A DNA stretch of 64,000 nt, taken from positions 21,148 through 85,147 of the forward strand of contig NZ_SATR01000009.1 of assembly GCF_004551525.1 (NCBI RefSeq), in the 5' to 3' direction. A program made the position numbers and the translations under genes. Below, in pieces: positions 37,024 through 47,156 of this stretch. The stretch comes from Vibrio ouci. GTDB lineage: Bacteria > Pseudomonadota > Gammaproteobacteria > Enterobacterales > Vibrionaceae. The notes under the pieces are model-generated. The model searched no databases. It was not told the origin of the DNA and was given only the letters and a program-made list of their open reading frames with translations. Every line of letters begins with the position of its first letter. Within the stretch, counting starts at the first letter, position 1.

Positions 37024-38244
37024 ATGAGTAAGTTGTACGTAGGCTCAGAAGTTGGTCAATTAAGACGAGTATTATTAAACCGTCCTGAGCGAGCACTCAC
37101 CCACTTAACCCCTTCAAACTGTCATGAACTGCTATTTGATGATGTACTGGCTGTCGAAGCAGCCGGTGAAGAGCATGACAAGTTTGCCCAGACACTGACC
37201 AGCCAAGGGGTTGAAGTACTACTACTGCACGACTTACTGGTTGAAACATTAGAAGTTGCTGAGGCGCGAGCTTGGCTGCTTAATACCCAGATTTCTGATT
37301 TCCGCTATGGCCCTACTTTTGCCAAGGACCTACGCAACTATCTATCAGATATGGATAACGAACACCTAGCGACAGTTCTTCTTGGCGGTCTTGCTTATTC
37401 AGAACTACCAATCAAGTCTTCATCAATGCTACCGCGTATGCATCAGCCCCTCGACTTTGTCATTGAGCCGCTACCAAACCATCTATTCACCCGTGATACG
37501 TCATGTTGGGTATACGGTGGTGTATCGCTTAACCCAATGATGAAGCCTGCTCGTCAACGCGAAACCAATCATCTACGCGCGATTTACCGCTGGCACCCTG
37601 TCTTTGCTGGCCAAGACTTTATCAAGTACTTCGGTGATGAAGATCTTCATTACGATAACGCCAACATTGAAGGCGGCGATGTACTGGTTATTGGTAAAGG
37701 TGCTGTGCTTGTTGGTATGTCTGAAAGAACAACCGCTCAGGGTGTTGAAAACCTTGCGGCAAGTCTATTTAAGCATGGTCAAGCCAAGGAAGTGATTGCG
37801 ATTGAGCTACCAAAACACCGCTCATGCATGCACTTAGATACCGTTATGACCCACATGGATATTGATACTTTCTCAGTCTACCCAGAGATCATGCGTAAAG
37901 ATCTCAACACATGGCGTTTATCACCAAAAGACGATGGCGATATGAAAGTAGAAAAAGTACCGAGCTTTATTCATGCCATTGAAGAAGCACTCGGCTTAGA
38001 TTACTTGAAGATCATTACCACTGGCGGTGACAGCTACGAAGCAGAGCGTGAACAGTGGAATGATGCCAATAATGTATTAACAGTCAAACCGGGTGTGGTT
38101 ATCGGCTATGAACGTAACGTCTACACCAATGAGAAATACGATAAAGCAGGTATCGAGGTTCTGACTATCCCAGGCAATGAACTCGGTCGTGGCCGTGGTG
38201 GTGCGCGCTGTATGAGCTGTCCTATAGAGCGTGACGGTATTTAA
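37024..38244 (+). CDS. arcA: Arginine deiminase
   Basis: This enzyme hydrolyses arginine to citrulline and ammonia, the first step of the arginine deiminase ATP-yielding route. The 406-residue product has the guanidine-modifying fold with [12 protein letters not shown], the IEGGDVL motif, the His of [12 protein letters not shown] and the catalytic Cys in the C-terminal [10 protein letters not shown]. The symbol arcA here is the deiminase, not the ArcA response regulator. Other pathway genes (catabolic carbamoyltransferase, carbamate kinase) are not adjacent. A terminator follows. Confidence 0.96.
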   Translation: MSKLYVGSEVGQLRRVLLNRPERALTHLTPSNCHELLFDDVLAVEAAGEEHDKFAQTLTSQGVEVLLLHDLLVETLEVAEARAWLLNTQISDFRYGPTFAKDLRNYLSDMDNEHLATVLLGGLAYSELPIKSSSMLPRMHQPLDFVIEPLPNHLFTRDTSCWVYGGVSLNPMMKPARQRETNHLRAIYRWHPVFAGQDFIKYFGDEDLHYDNANIEGGDVLVIGKGAVLVGMSERTTAQGVENLAASLFKHGQAKEVIAIELPKHRSCMHLDTVMTHMDIDTFSVYPEIMRKDLNTWRLSPKDDGDMKVEKVPSFIHAIEEALGLDYLKIITTGGDSYEAEREQWNDANNVLTVKPGVVIGYERNVYTNEKYDKAGIEVLTIPGNELGRGRGGARCMSCPIERDGI

Positions 38245-38265
38245 CACCACGCTTAACGGGAATTA

Positions 38266-38308
38266 AAAAGGGGTTGATGTGTAAACATCAACCCTTTTTG
38301 TTTTTTTA
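38266..38308 (+). terminator. Terminator of arcA
   Basis: GGGTTGATGT, loop GTAA, ACATCAACCC (38271-38294) is a perfect 10-bp stem followed by TTTTTGTTTTTTT. Confidence 0.93.
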
Positions 38309-38320
38309 ATGAATTAGGCC

Positions 38321-38423
38321 GTCATCCCCGAGAGTGAGGGACGAGCGAGTTGGGGATCTCTTCAAGCGCGTAGAAAGCCTCAAGAAATTCCCTACTCACT
38401 CCTTCGTCGTTCTATGGAATGAC
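38321..38423. repeat. Palindromic dispersed repeat, copy C
   Basis: The left arm starts GTCATCCCCGA and carries GACGAGCGAGT. The right arm carries CACTCCTTCGTCGT and ends GGAATGAC. Arms of about 40 bp pair imperfectly around a 23-base spacer. The right arm contains the reverse complement of ACGACGAAGGAGTG from copy B, so this belongs to the same family as 19549-19723. It lies between the arcA terminator and the tldD stop codon. Confidence 0.8.
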
Positions 38424-38441
38424 ATAGACGGCAAGTCGTTT

Positions 38442-39887
38442 TTATTCGGTACCACCGACCGTGATTGAGTCGAGCTTCAATGTTGGCTGACCAACACCAA
38501 CCGGTACGCTTTGGCCAGCTTTACCACACACGCCCACACCGCGGTCGAGGCTAAGATCGTTACCTACCATAGAGACCTGCTGCATGGCTTCAATACCAGA
38601 GCCGATCAAAGTTGCCCCTTTAACAGGACGAGTAATCTTACCGTTTTCAATCAAGTAAGCTTCAGACGCAGAGAACACAAACTTACCAGAGGTGATATCA
38701 ACCTGACCGCCACCAAAGTTTGGCGCATATAAGCCTTTCTCAACCGTGGAAATAATCTCTTCTGGTGTGTGCTGACCCGGTAGCATGTAAGTATTGGTCA
38801 TACGTGGCATTGGCAGGTGAGCGTAGGATTCACGACGGCCATTACCGGTTGGGTTTACCCCCATAAGGCGCGCATTGAGCTTATCTTGCATATAGCCTTT
38901 TAACACACCGTTCTCAATCAATGTGTTGTACTGGCCATTTACACCTTCATCATCAACGTTTAAAGAGCCACGTAGGTCTTTTAAAGTGCCATCGTCAACA
39001 ATAGTACATAGATCTGAAGTGACTTTTTGGCCCACTTTACCGCTAAAGACTGAAGACTCTTTACGGTTAAAGTCACCCTCTAAGCCATGACCAACCGCTT
39101 CGTGCAATAGCACTCCTGGCCAACCAGAGCCAAGTACGACTGGCATCATACCTGCGGGTGCTGCATCGGCTTCAAGATTAACTAAAGCCATACGAATCGC
39201 TTCATCTGCATAGTGGTAGGCAACCTTGGCGCCATCGCTATCAGATAAGAAGAAGTCATAGCCAAATCGACCACCGCCACCTGAGCTGCCGCGCTCACGG
39301 CGATCGCCTTTCTGAGCAAGCACGCTGATTGATAGACGAACCAAAGGACGAGTATCGCCAGCATAGGTACCATCGGTTGCTGCAACCAGCATTTGTTCAT
39401 GGACACCGCTTAAGCTAACCGAAACTTCTTTAATTAACGGCTCTTTAGTGCGGATGTAGGCATCTAGCTCTTTAAGCAGCTGAGTTTTTTGCTCTTTAGC
39501 CCAACACTCTAGTGGGTTAGCAGCGGTGTAATAACTCTGGTTATCGCTACGTTTAAATGCCTGAACTTGACCATTTTGACCTTGCTGAGCAATACCACGC
39601 GCCGCGATTGCACTTTGCTTCAGACCTTCTAATTGAATCTGGTCTGAATATGCAAAACCCGTTTTCTCACCGGTTACCGCTCGCACGCCTACGCCACAGT
39701 CAATATTAAAAGAGCCATCTTTAATGATGCTGTCTTCCAATACCAAAGACTCATGCCAGCTTGACTGGAAATAGATATCGGCATAGTCGATCTGGCGAGT
39801 GGCAATACTTGCCAAGGTATCTGCAATGTCTTGTTCACTAAGTCCGGCTGGTTTAAGCAACGCGTCTTCTACGTGATTTATGGTCAT
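38442..39887 (-). CDS. tldD: Metalloprotease TldD
   Basis: TldD with TldE/PmbA forms a zinc peptidase that degrades unfolded peptides and processes some ribosomally made peptides. The 481-residue product carries the [11 protein letters not shown] metal motif (HExxxH form) near residue 260 and the C-terminal GxG-rich [13 protein letters not shown] region. Length matches the family. It is the last gene of the rng-yhdP-nitrilase-tldD run, with the palindromic repeat after it. The partner gene is not in the window. Confidence 0.96.
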   Translation of the reverse strand: MTINHVEDALLKPAGLSEQDIADTLASIATRQIDYADIYFQSSWHESLVLEDSIIKDGSFNIDCGVGVRAVTGEKTGFAYSDQIQLEGLKQSAIAARGIAQQGQNGQVQAFKRSDNQSYYTAANPLECWAKEQKTQLLKELDAYIRTKEPLIKEVSVSLSGVHEQMLVAATDGTYAGDTRPLVRLSISVLAQKGDRRERGSSGGGGRFGYDFFLSDSDGAKVAYHYADEAIRMALVNLEADAAPAGMMPVVLGSGWPGVLLHEAVGHGLEGDFNRKESSVFSGKVGQKVTSDLCTIVDDGTLKDLRGSLNVDDEGVNGQYNTLIENGVLKGYMQDKLNARLMGVNPTGNGRRESYAHLPMPRMTNTYMLPGQHTPEEIISTVEKGLYAPNFGGGQVDITSGKFVFSASEAYLIENGKITRPVKGATLIGSGIEAMQQVSMVGNDLSLDRGVGVCGKAGQSVPVGVGQPTLKLDSITVGGTE

Positions 39888-39896
39888 ACTTTGCTC

Positions 39897-40715
39897 TTAA
39901 TTTTGTAACTGATTGCTGAATCGAGTGTGCTGCCCTACTGGCATCGCGGCTCTCAACTCATCGACTTGGGTTAGGTCAATTTCGACTAATAAATTACTTG
40001 GCTGATCAGATAATGCTCCGATAATCTCTCCCCATGGAGAAATCACCATTGAGTGTCCCCAAGTTTCTCGTCCACACGGATGGACTCCTGCTTGATTCAC
40101 CGCGATAAGCCATGACTGTGTTTCAATCGCACGCGCGCGCAGTAACGGCTCCCAGTGTGCTTGCCCTGTCACCGCTGTAAAAGCAGCTGGGACAAGAATC
40201 AAGTTCGCACCTAACCGGGTGAGTTCACTATAAAGTGCAGGAAAGCGGATATCATAGCAGATACTCAAGCCAAGATGCGCGAATGGAGCTGGATAAGTAA
40301 CAATTTGAGAGCCCGGAGTAAAAGTTTCAGACTCTCGGTAGCGTTTATGTCCATCGGCCACATCGACGTCAAACATATGCAATTTGTCATAATGCGCGAC
40401 TAACTCTCCTTGCGGAGAAAAAAGCAGTGACGTGGTGGTAACACCCTTTTGCTGCTGGATGGGCATACTACCAATCAGTAGCCACACAGAATTATCGCGA
40501 GCAAGATCGGCTAACTCGTTCTGTAATGGGCTATTTACCAAAGGCTCTGCATGTTGGTGATAGTCTTTACGACTACCGAAAACAAGGCTGTTTTCCGGGG
40601 TGACTATAAAGGTCGCGCCCTCTTTTGCTAAGGCAATCACCTGTTCACGGATATACGCCAAGTTGTGCTGCGGATTTGGCCCAGACGTCATCTGAATTAA
40701 CCCTACTCGTTCCAT
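39897..40715 (-). CDS. Nitrilase-superfamily amidase (Nit1-like)
   Basis: This 272-residue carbon-nitrogen hydrolase has the catalytic triad Glu in TPENSLVFG, Lys in YDKLHMFDVD and Cys in SICYDIRFP. The pattern, with KLHMFDVDVADG and RYRESETFTPG, is that of Nit1/YbeM-type enzymes. These remove the amide from deaminated glutathione as metabolite repair, so that is the best guess. ATG 40715 is chosen with GGAG eight bases upstream over a TTG six bases earlier. It is in an operon with yhdP upstream and tldD downstream. Confidence 0.9.
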   Translation of the reverse strand: MERVGLIQMTSGPNPQHNLAYIREQVIALAKEGATFIVTPENSLVFGSRKDYHQHAEPLVNSPLQNELADLARDNSVWLLIGSMPIQQQKGVTTTSLLFSPQGELVAHYDKLHMFDVDVADGHKRYRESETFTPGSQIVTYPAPFAHLGLSICYDIRFPALYSELTRLGANLILVPAAFTAVTGQAHWEPLLRARAIETQSWLIAVNQAGVHPCGRETWGHSMVISPWGEIIGALSDQPSNLLVEIDLTQVDELRAAMPVGQHTRFSNQLQN

Positions 40716-40727
40716 GAGCAAATCTCC

Positions 40728-43700
40728 TTATTTCACCGCTTCTCGCAGTTTTTGTGGCAACTTAAATTCACCTTGGCTACGGGATAACTCTTTAACTATA
40801 GGCGCATCCAATGGGCCCTTCACTTCATAGTTAACTTGAGTAAAGACTTCCACCACAGGTGAAATCACCGTCGTAATAGCCAGTACGTATAACGCGGTTT
40901 GTGGCGTCACGGCAAACGCAGTCAACACTGGTATCCCTGAAGTTATATCAGGGGTAAAGTTCACCTCTGCATCTACGGTTCGGGTGTTCAGGTTAGCTAA
41001 CCCTTTAATGTTCATCTCACCGGCAACCGCATCCATTTTGATGTCATTGGTGAGGAAAATACCATTGCGGATTGAACCACTGCCGGTAATGGAGTTAAAC
41101 GCCATACCTTTATCAAACACATCAGTAAAATCGAGCTGCATTTTACGAATAATCGAGTCGAGACTGAAAATACCGAGTAATCTCGCCGCGCCGCTAACAT
41201 CAGAAATAACACCTTTGCCTAGCTTGGTCTTAACATCACCTTGCAAGCTCGACACACGGCCTGACCATGGCGAACCATCCCACTCAATATTGGCACTGAT
41301 GTCAAAAGGCGCACGCTGGATACCTGAAGAGATACCAAAGCGTTCCATCACATCACTGTTGTTCTCGCCCGACATAGCAATATTGAACTTCGTGTGGCTT
41401 TGCTTATCGTTCAGTTGCCACCAGCCATCCATATTGACCTTATTACTACCGCTTTCAAACGAGAGCTTCTTCCACTCAATTTTTTCACCTTGGCGCTGAA
41501 GGTCTAGGTGCGTTTTGCCGACCTTATATCCCTGTAGCCAGAAATCATCAATATTTAGCGTGATATTCGGGATCTGCTGATGGAAAGTTCGATCAAATGC
41601 GCTCACCAGTGGTTGTTCATCATTGGTCACATCGAACATGGTTTTATCTTTTAGCTCTTCGTCCAACACTGGGACATAGATATGGAGGCGTTCGAGAGAA
41701 ACCGATAAATCATACGGTTCAATGTAACTCGCTTCCCCTTTCGCTTCTTGGCTATCAAGGTTCATATACCAGCCCAAACCTTTACGCTTGGCACTGAAGT
41801 CGACATCATTCCATTCAATATTTGCCAGCGTCAGCTCTTTTACATCAAGATCAATTCTCGATGGTAGCGGTATCTGTGGCGTATTCATTTGTGCTAATAC
41901 CGCGGATGAGCTTTGTTGCTCTTGGCTAACAAGTTCAATCCAATCATCTAGGTTGAATTTGTCTGTGCGAACTTGAGCTTGATGGCCAGTAATTGGACTG
42001 ATTTTAAAGCTGCCTTTACCCAGTACTAAATTGGTCGCTTTTAGCACAGGCACATCCGGACGAATGTCGATTTCGGTTTGATACTTAGCATCAGGCAGTT
42101 GCAGTCTTGCGGTAATACTCTCTTGGTTGCCTGAAGCTTGCAGGCGGGCTTTGCCTTTTTCACCGCTCTTTTTACCTAACGGCGCCGGATAGTTACTGCT
42201 TACTAACTTAAGGTCAGCAACAGTATCAATTTGGTAAGTAAAGCCAACGTCATTCAGTTGCAGGTCAATATCCATCTGCCAAGGTGCATGCCCGCCAACA
42301 GGCGCTACCCATTGATTGCCAAGATAAGGAGCCAGCGGTTTAACATCCCAATCCCCAACCACATTGATCGCCACACCGTAGCCTTGACCAATGTTCTCAC
42401 CGCTAAAATCAATAGAGACAGGCTGAGTCAGTAACTCAGCCGATAATCCAGCAGCACTGACCACATCGTTATCAAACTCTACCCGACCAGACACGGTTTC
42501 GAGTGTCATCGGCGGTGCATCTATCGTTACATGGTTTTTACTTAGGTCAGCGTAACCCCAAGCGCGCGCTTCTTTATCCATATCAAACGGGATATTAAGC
42601 TGGAACTTCGATTTCACTGGCCCATCAACTTGCACGGCCGTTAGCGCGGCACCAACAGAGTCCACCAACGGAGAGGCTGTCATGTAATCGCGAACTGCAT
42701 TGCCTTGCGCACTGGCCTGCGCTTCAATCTCAATGTGCCCATCAGGCCCAAGTACTGGGATACGGCCAGTAATACGCTGAGCTTTCACATCCATTAATGT
42801 TGCGCTGTGCGAATCAAGGTACATCGCATCATTTTGGAACAAGAGGTCCAGTTGTAAGTCGGTAATCGCTGGCCAAGCGGTATCAAAACTAAATTTAGCC
42901 TGCTTTAAACCTACCCAAGCCTGAAACATGCCATTGTGTTTCTGATAAGGAAAATCACCTAACTCGCCATACCAAAGCAACTTAGCAGTATTTACTCGTC
43001 CACCTTGAATTGCGGTACTCAAATAGTCCGTTAGGTCTCGACCAAGTGCTAGCGTTGGCAAGTAACGCCAAGTTTCACCAGCGTTATAGAGGTCAGCTTC
43101 AGCATAAAAAGATAAGAACGGGCTGCGCTGTTTAGGAAAATCGAGACGGAAGGCACCAAGCACTTGCAGATCAGGGGTTGCGGCAGTGACTTTATCCGCC
43201 CACAGGCTCCAGCCTTGCTCGCCATTTTGCCAAACAATGTCCACCTGGCCTTGTTTGATATTTAACGGAGCTTGAAACACTTCACCATAAGGAAGAACGT
43301 CATCAATCAGAGAAACACTGGCTTTAGCTTGCTGCAAGTTACCTGCAACCTTAGCCGATAGATGATGCACACCTGGCAGTAGCTCCCACTGAGACATGGT
43401 ACCACCAGTGAGATCAGCCGAGTACTTCAAGCTATCAAGACCATCGCTCATGGAAACGCGAATATCTTCAACGAGGCCACCGAGTGAAAATGTCTCGATC
43501 AATTTTGACGTCGCTTGAGAATTTGGTGCCAGTTTGACCAAGGGAGTGATCGTTGCAATGTCGAGTTGAGACACATTGAGGCGCCATTGTTCAGGCTGCC
43601 AATCAAAGGCCATATCTAGTTCAGGCCACTCTTTCTCATCGGTTCTCAATTCAAGTGAGTGAGCATTTACTTGCCAACCATTATCTTTCGGCTCAAGCTC

Positions 43701-44597
43701 TAGAACACCTGACTCAATCGACAGTTCATGGCGTCCACCTTCTTGCCAAATCAGCTCAGAAGACTCCAACTCTAAGTAAGCACTTACTGGCTGACTGTTT
43801 TCAAGCGTTAGCCAACTATTAAAGCTGATCTGCCCTTTCTCAATACCTGTTTCTGTTTTGAGGTATTTACTCAACCATGGGGTCACTAGTACATTTTGCG
43901 CAGAAACATAAAACTCACCGCTCACGTCCGCTAACGAACCGTAATCGACAAAGTTTGCTTTTACCTGCGCTGAGTTAAGTTGAGTATTAACTAAGCTGAT
44001 TTCACCGTCTGTAAGGTGATGACGACCATTATTTTGCCATCTCAGTTTGGCAATGTTCAGCTCACGGTCAGTCCCATCAATGCCTAAGAAATGAATTTGC
44101 GAATTCGCTAAGGTAAAACTGTCTAACTGGCGAAGAAACAACTGGTCTAACTGCTGTATCACTCCCCTCTGCTCACCTTGCGGTTTTAACTCTGATTTCT
44201 CATCATCCGTTGCCCAGTGCACGGAAGTGATATCTAAATTGAGCTGATAGATATTCAAATCCGCAACGACAGGTTGAAGCTGCATGATCGTTTGAAACAG
44301 ATCAATTTCAACTTCAACTGTTTGAGCAGAAAAGTGAATACCACTGCTCTCAGGCGTTTGTGCTTTAACCCCTTGCAGTGAAATGGATGGGTGAGTGTTG
44401 CGCCAAAAACCATGCAGACCAGAAATCTCAAAATTCAAACCTGAGCCTTGGTTAACCCAAGTCTGTATTTGAGGTTTAAAATGGTTGAGCTGAGGTAGTG
44501 CGATACGCAGAGCCGTTACTGCGATTGCCAAAACAACCAAAACAGTAACGGTCAGCCAAAGAAAAAGTCGCATCAGACGAGTTGCAGTCGTAGTCAC
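40728..44597 (-). CDS. yhdP: YhdP-like AsmA-family protein
   Basis: This 1289-residue envelope protein has one N-terminal membrane helix (about 9-32, MRLFLWLTVTVLVVLAIAVTA-type start) and a very long, strand-rich periplasmic part. That part ends in the AsmA-like segment near 1180-1260 (DVFDKGMAFNSITGSG, INGLANL-like repeats). YhdP and its AsmA relatives move phospholipid toward the outer membrane in E. coli. A GTG start at 44597 is possible, and ATG 44573 also fits. It lies between rng and the amidase, as in other vibrios. Confidence 0.9.
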   Translation of the reverse strand: MTTTATRLMRLFLWLTVTVLVVLAIAVTALRIALPQLNHFKPQIQTWVNQGSGLNFEISGLHGFWRNTHPSISLQGVKAQTPESSGIHFSAQTVEVEIDLFQTIMQLQPVVADLNIYQLNLDITSVHWATDDEKSELKPQGEQRGVIQQLDQLFLRQLDSFTLANSQIHFLGIDGTDRELNIAKLRWQNNGRHHLTDGEISLVNTQLNSAQVKANFVDYGSLADVSGEFYVSAQNVLVTPWLSKYLKTETGIEKGQISFNSWLTLENSQPVSAYLELESSELIWQEGGRHELSIESGVLELEPKDNGWQVNAHSLELRTDEKEWPELDMAFDWQPEQWRLNVSQLDIATITPLVKLAPNSQATSKLIETFSLGGLVEDIRVSMSDGLDSLKYSADLTGGTMSQWELLPGVHHLSAKVAGNLQQAKASVSLIDDVLPYGEVFQAPLNIKQGQVDIVWQNGEQGWSLWADKVTAATPDLQVLGAFRLDFPKQRSPFLSFYAEADLYNAGETWRYLPTLALGRDLTDYLSTAIQGGRVNTAKLLWYGELGDFPYQKHNGMFQAWVGLKQAKFSFDTAWPAITDLQLDLLFQNDAMYLDSHSATLMDVKAQRITGRIPVLGPDGHIEIEAQASAQGNAVRDYMTASPLVDSVGAALTAVQVDGPVKSKFQLNIPFDMDKEARAWGYADLSKNHVTIDAPPMTLETVSGRVEFDNDVVSAAGLSAELLTQPVSIDFSGENIGQGYGVAINVVGDWDVKPLAPYLGNQWVAPVGGHAPWQMDIDLQLNDVGFTYQIDTVADLKLVSSNYPAPLGKKSGEKGKARLQASGNQESITARLQLPDAKYQTEIDIRPDVPVLKATNLVLGKGSFKISPITGHQAQVRTDKFNLDDWIELVSQEQQSSSAVLAQMNTPQIPLPSRIDLDVKELTLANIEWNDVDFSAKRKGLGWYMNLDSQEAKGEASYIEPYDLSVSLERLHIYVPVLDEELKDKTMFDVTNDEQPLVSAFDRTFHQQIPNITLNIDDFWLQGYKVGKTHLDLQRQGEKIEWKKLSFESGSNKVNMDGWWQLNDKQSHTKFNIAMSGENNSDVMERFGISSGIQRAPFDISANIEWDGSPWSGRVSSLQGDVKTKLGKGVISDVSGAARLLGIFSLDSIIRKMQLDFTDVFDKGMAFNSITGSGSIRNGIFLTNDIKMDAVAGEMNIKGLANLNTRTVDAEVNFTPDITSGIPVLTAFAVTPQTALYVLAITTVISPVVEVFTQVNYEVKGPLDAPIVKELSRSQGEFKLPQKLREAVK

Positions 44598-44606
44598 ATA
44601 CAGCCT

Positions 44607-46076
44607 TTACATCATTACAACGTCAAACTGCTCTTGAATATAGAGAGGTTCAGCTTGAATCTTCACTTGCTTACCAATAAAGACCTCTAGCTCTGCAAGT
44701 GCATGAGACTCATCGCCTTGCAGGGTATCGGCAACCGCAGGTGATGCGTAAACAACAAATTTATCTGCATCATAAGCTCGATTGACACGTGTCACTTCAC
44801 GTAAGATTTCGTAGCACACAGACTCAACGGTCTTAACGCTGCCACGCCCTTCACATGTTGGACAAGTTGAACACAAGATGTGTTCGATACTTTCACGGGT
44901 ACGCTTACGGGTCATCTCAACCAAACCAAGCTGAGTGAAGCCATTGATATTGGTTTTAACGCGATCTTTGTCTAATGCATTTTCCAGTGAGGTAAGCACG
45001 CGGCTACGATGCTCGTCAGCGATCATATCAATAAAGTCGATAATGATGATGCCACCTAAATTGCGCAGACGTAGTTGGCGCGCAATGGCCTGAGTCGCTT
45101 CAATGTTAGTGTTGAAAATCGTCTCTTCAAGATTACGTCGCCCAACGAAAGCACCGGTATTGATATCGACGGTCGTCATCGCTTCTGTTTGGTCGATAAT
45201 CAGGTAGCCACCCGATTTAAGCTCAACTTTGCGCTCTAATGAACGTTGAATCTCATTCTCGGTGTCGTACATATCGAAGATAGGCTTTTCACCTTCATAA
45301 AGCTCAAGCTTTTCTGTCAGTTCAGGGACATACTCAGAAGTAAACTCTTTGAGGTTTTCAAACTCGATACGCGAGTCGACAAGAATTTTGTTTAGCTCTG
45401 TACCGACGAAATCACGTAAGATTCGCTGCGATAGGCCTAATTCACCATACAGGGTAGCACGAGTTTTGTACTTACTGCGGCGCTCAATAACCTTAGACCA
45501 AAGGCGCTTAAGGAAAGCGGCATCTTGCGACAGCTCTTTCTCATCCGCACCTTCAGCAGCAGTACGAATGATAAAGCCACCATTTTCATCGCAGTAATGA
45601 CCCACTACCTTCTTAAGGCGATTACGCTCTTGTTCACTTTCGATACGCTGAGAGACGCCAACGTGGCTTGCTCCCGGCATAAAGACTAAGTAACGAGAAG
45701 GAAGGGTAATATCGGTAGTTAGACGTGCGCCTTTGGTACCTAGTGGATCTTTCACCACCTGCACAACAATGTCTTGTCCTTGGCGAACAAGCTCAGAGAT
45801 ATCACGAACTTGGAACTGCTGCTTTTCATTGTCAGCAACACATTCAGTATGCGGGACAATATCAGACGCATGCAGGAACGCGGCTTTTTCTAAACCAATA
45901 TCAACAAAGGCAGCTTGCATGCCGGGCAGTACTCGACTGACTTTACCTTTGTAAATATTACCAACAATCCCGCGTTTAGCTTCACGTTCGACATGGATTT
46001 CTTGTAGGGTTCCCCCTTCAATCATGGCCACACGAGTTTCACTCGGGGTCACGTTGATCAGCAACTCTGCACTCAT
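44607..46076 (-). CDS. rng: Ribonuclease G
   Basis: This endoribonuclease matures the 16S rRNA 5' end and degrades some mRNAs. The 489-residue product has an S1 domain (about 35-125), metal-site acidic residues in TVDINTGAF and GGIIIIDFIDM, and the zinc-link cysteines CSTCPTCEGRG. It lacks the long C-terminal scaffold of RNase E. Length equals E. coli RNase G. It follows maf and mreBCD, the conserved order mreBCD-maf-rng. Confidence 0.97.
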   Translation of the reverse strand: MSAELLINVTPSETRVAMIEGGTLQEIHVEREAKRGIVGNIYKGKVSRVLPGMQAAFVDIGLEKAAFLHASDIVPHTECVADNEKQQFQVRDISELVRQGQDIVVQVVKDPLGTKGARLTTDITLPSRYLVFMPGASHVGVSQRIESEQERNRLKKVVGHYCDENGGFIIRTAAEGADEKELSQDAAFLKRLWSKVIERRSKYKTRATLYGELGLSQRILRDFVGTELNKILVDSRIEFENLKEFTSEYVPELTEKLELYEGEKPIFDMYDTENEIQRSLERKVELKSGGYLIIDQTEAMTTVDINTGAFVGRRNLEETIFNTNIEATQAIARQLRLRNLGGIIIIDFIDMIADEHRSRVLTSLENALDKDRVKTNINGFTQLGLVEMTRKRTRESIEHILCSTCPTCEGRGSVKTVESVCYEILREVTRVNRAYDADKFVVYASPAVADTLQGDESHALAELEVFIGKQVKIQAEPLYIQEQFDVVMM

Positions 46077-46097
46077 GAGCGCACCTCAAAAATAAAA

Positions 46098-46658
46098 TTA
46101 TAAAAATTTGTGCAAGAGCTGGTCAGTTTCAAATAATGGTAGGCCAACGACAGCGTAGTAGCTGCCTTCAATACGGGTGACAAAACGCCCACCGATACCC
46201 TGAATTCCATAACTGCCAGCTTTATCGCATGGTTCGCCCGTTTGCCAATATCGTTCTATTTCTTGCTCTGACAGGGTCTTAAACCATACGTCTGTCGATA
46301 CCACGACAGTCTCTTGAATCTCGTTAGTTGCCACCGTTACGGCGGTCATCACTTGATGCTCTCGGCCTGAAAGCATCAGTAGCATTTGTTTAGCATGCGC
46401 TAAGTCGTCAGGTTTCTCTAATACTTTATCGTCGCATACGACAATCGTATCGGAGCCTAACACCACTGATTCTGGTTGTAGCTCAACAGCGGCCATCGCT
46501 TTATCTAGCGACAAGCGCGACACATACTCAAATGGCGTTTCGCCTTGTTGTTGGCTCTCTTCAACATCCGTCTTCAAAACAGAAAATTGAAAGCCCAATT
46601 GAGTAAGTAGCTCTTTTCTTCTTGGCGAGCCTGAAGCCAAAATCAGTGGTTTAGTCAT
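46098..46658 (-). CDS. maf: Maf-family nucleoside triphosphate pyrophosphatase
   Basis: This 186-residue enzyme probably hydrolyses dTTP/UTP and modified pyrimidine nucleotides (YhdE subfamily). LASGSPRRKELL is the nucleotide-binding N-terminus, followed by the catalytic-site VLGSDTIVVCD and DKAGSYGIQGIGG. It lies 3 bp from mreD and 21 bp from rng, in one leftward operon. The subfamily assignment rests on the locus and general likeness. Confidence 0.94.
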   Translation of the reverse strand: MTKPLILASGSPRRKELLTQLGFQFSVLKTDVEESQQQGETPFEYVSRLSLDKAMAAVELQPESVVLGSDTIVVCDDKVLEKPDDLAHAKQMLLMLSGREHQVMTAVTVATNEIQETVVVSTDVWFKTLSEQEIERYWQTGEPCDKAGSYGIQGIGGRFVTRIEGSYYAVVGLPLFETDQLLHKFL

Positions 46659-46661
46659 TAT

Positions 46662-47150
46662 TTATCGTACATGCCAATGGCGTCTTACTCGACGCATTAA
46701 TAAGAACATCCAAGGCCACAATATGCAGTTGATCAATCCACTCCACATCGTAACAGGATTGAACATCACATCTTGAATCAGGTACTCACCACAGAAAATG
46801 AGCACATCTAAAACCACCGACATGATTCCTATTAGGATAGCCTGTTGCCACAGTGCCATGTTGCGAATAACCAAAAAGTTAAGCGCCACAAGGTAAACCA
46901 CAATCGACATCATCATCCCTCGGATACCAAGGGTTGAGCCTAATAGTAAGTCCCATAACAGGCCAACAATCAGTGCGGTACCTACATTCACGCGATGAGG
47001 CAGTGCCAGTACCCAGTAACAGGTTACCAGCAATAGCCAAGATGGTCGTAACATGTCGAGCACACCAGGCCAAGGGATCGTCTGTAGGGTTAACGCCACC
47101 AAGAACGAGCATGCAATGACAAATTTGCCTTTTAGTACACTATTCGCCAT
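46662..47150 (-). CDS. mreD: Rod shape-determining protein MreD
   Basis: This 162-residue inner-membrane protein of the elongasome links MreC to cell-wall synthesis. It is strongly hydrophobic with about five membrane segments, a small cytoplasmic C-terminus (LLMRRVRRHWHVR) and motifs typical of MreD such as WPGVLDMLRPSWLLL. It starts six bases after the mreC stop codon. Confidence 0.95.
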   Translation of the reverse strand: MANSVLKGKFVIACSFLVALTLQTIPWPGVLDMLRPSWLLLVTCYWVLALPHRVNVGTALIVGLLWDLLLGSTLGIRGMMMSIVVYLVALNFLVIRNMALWQQAILIGIMSVVLDVLIFCGEYLIQDVMFNPVTMWSGLINCILWPWMFLLMRRVRRHWHVR

Positions 47151-47156
47151 GTTTGC

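Noticed and set aside
40984-41499. 171-codon open frame on the plus strand within yhdP
   Set aside because: It is antisense to a long well-supported gene, with no ribosome site or family resemblance. Open antisense frames are common opposite long coding regions.
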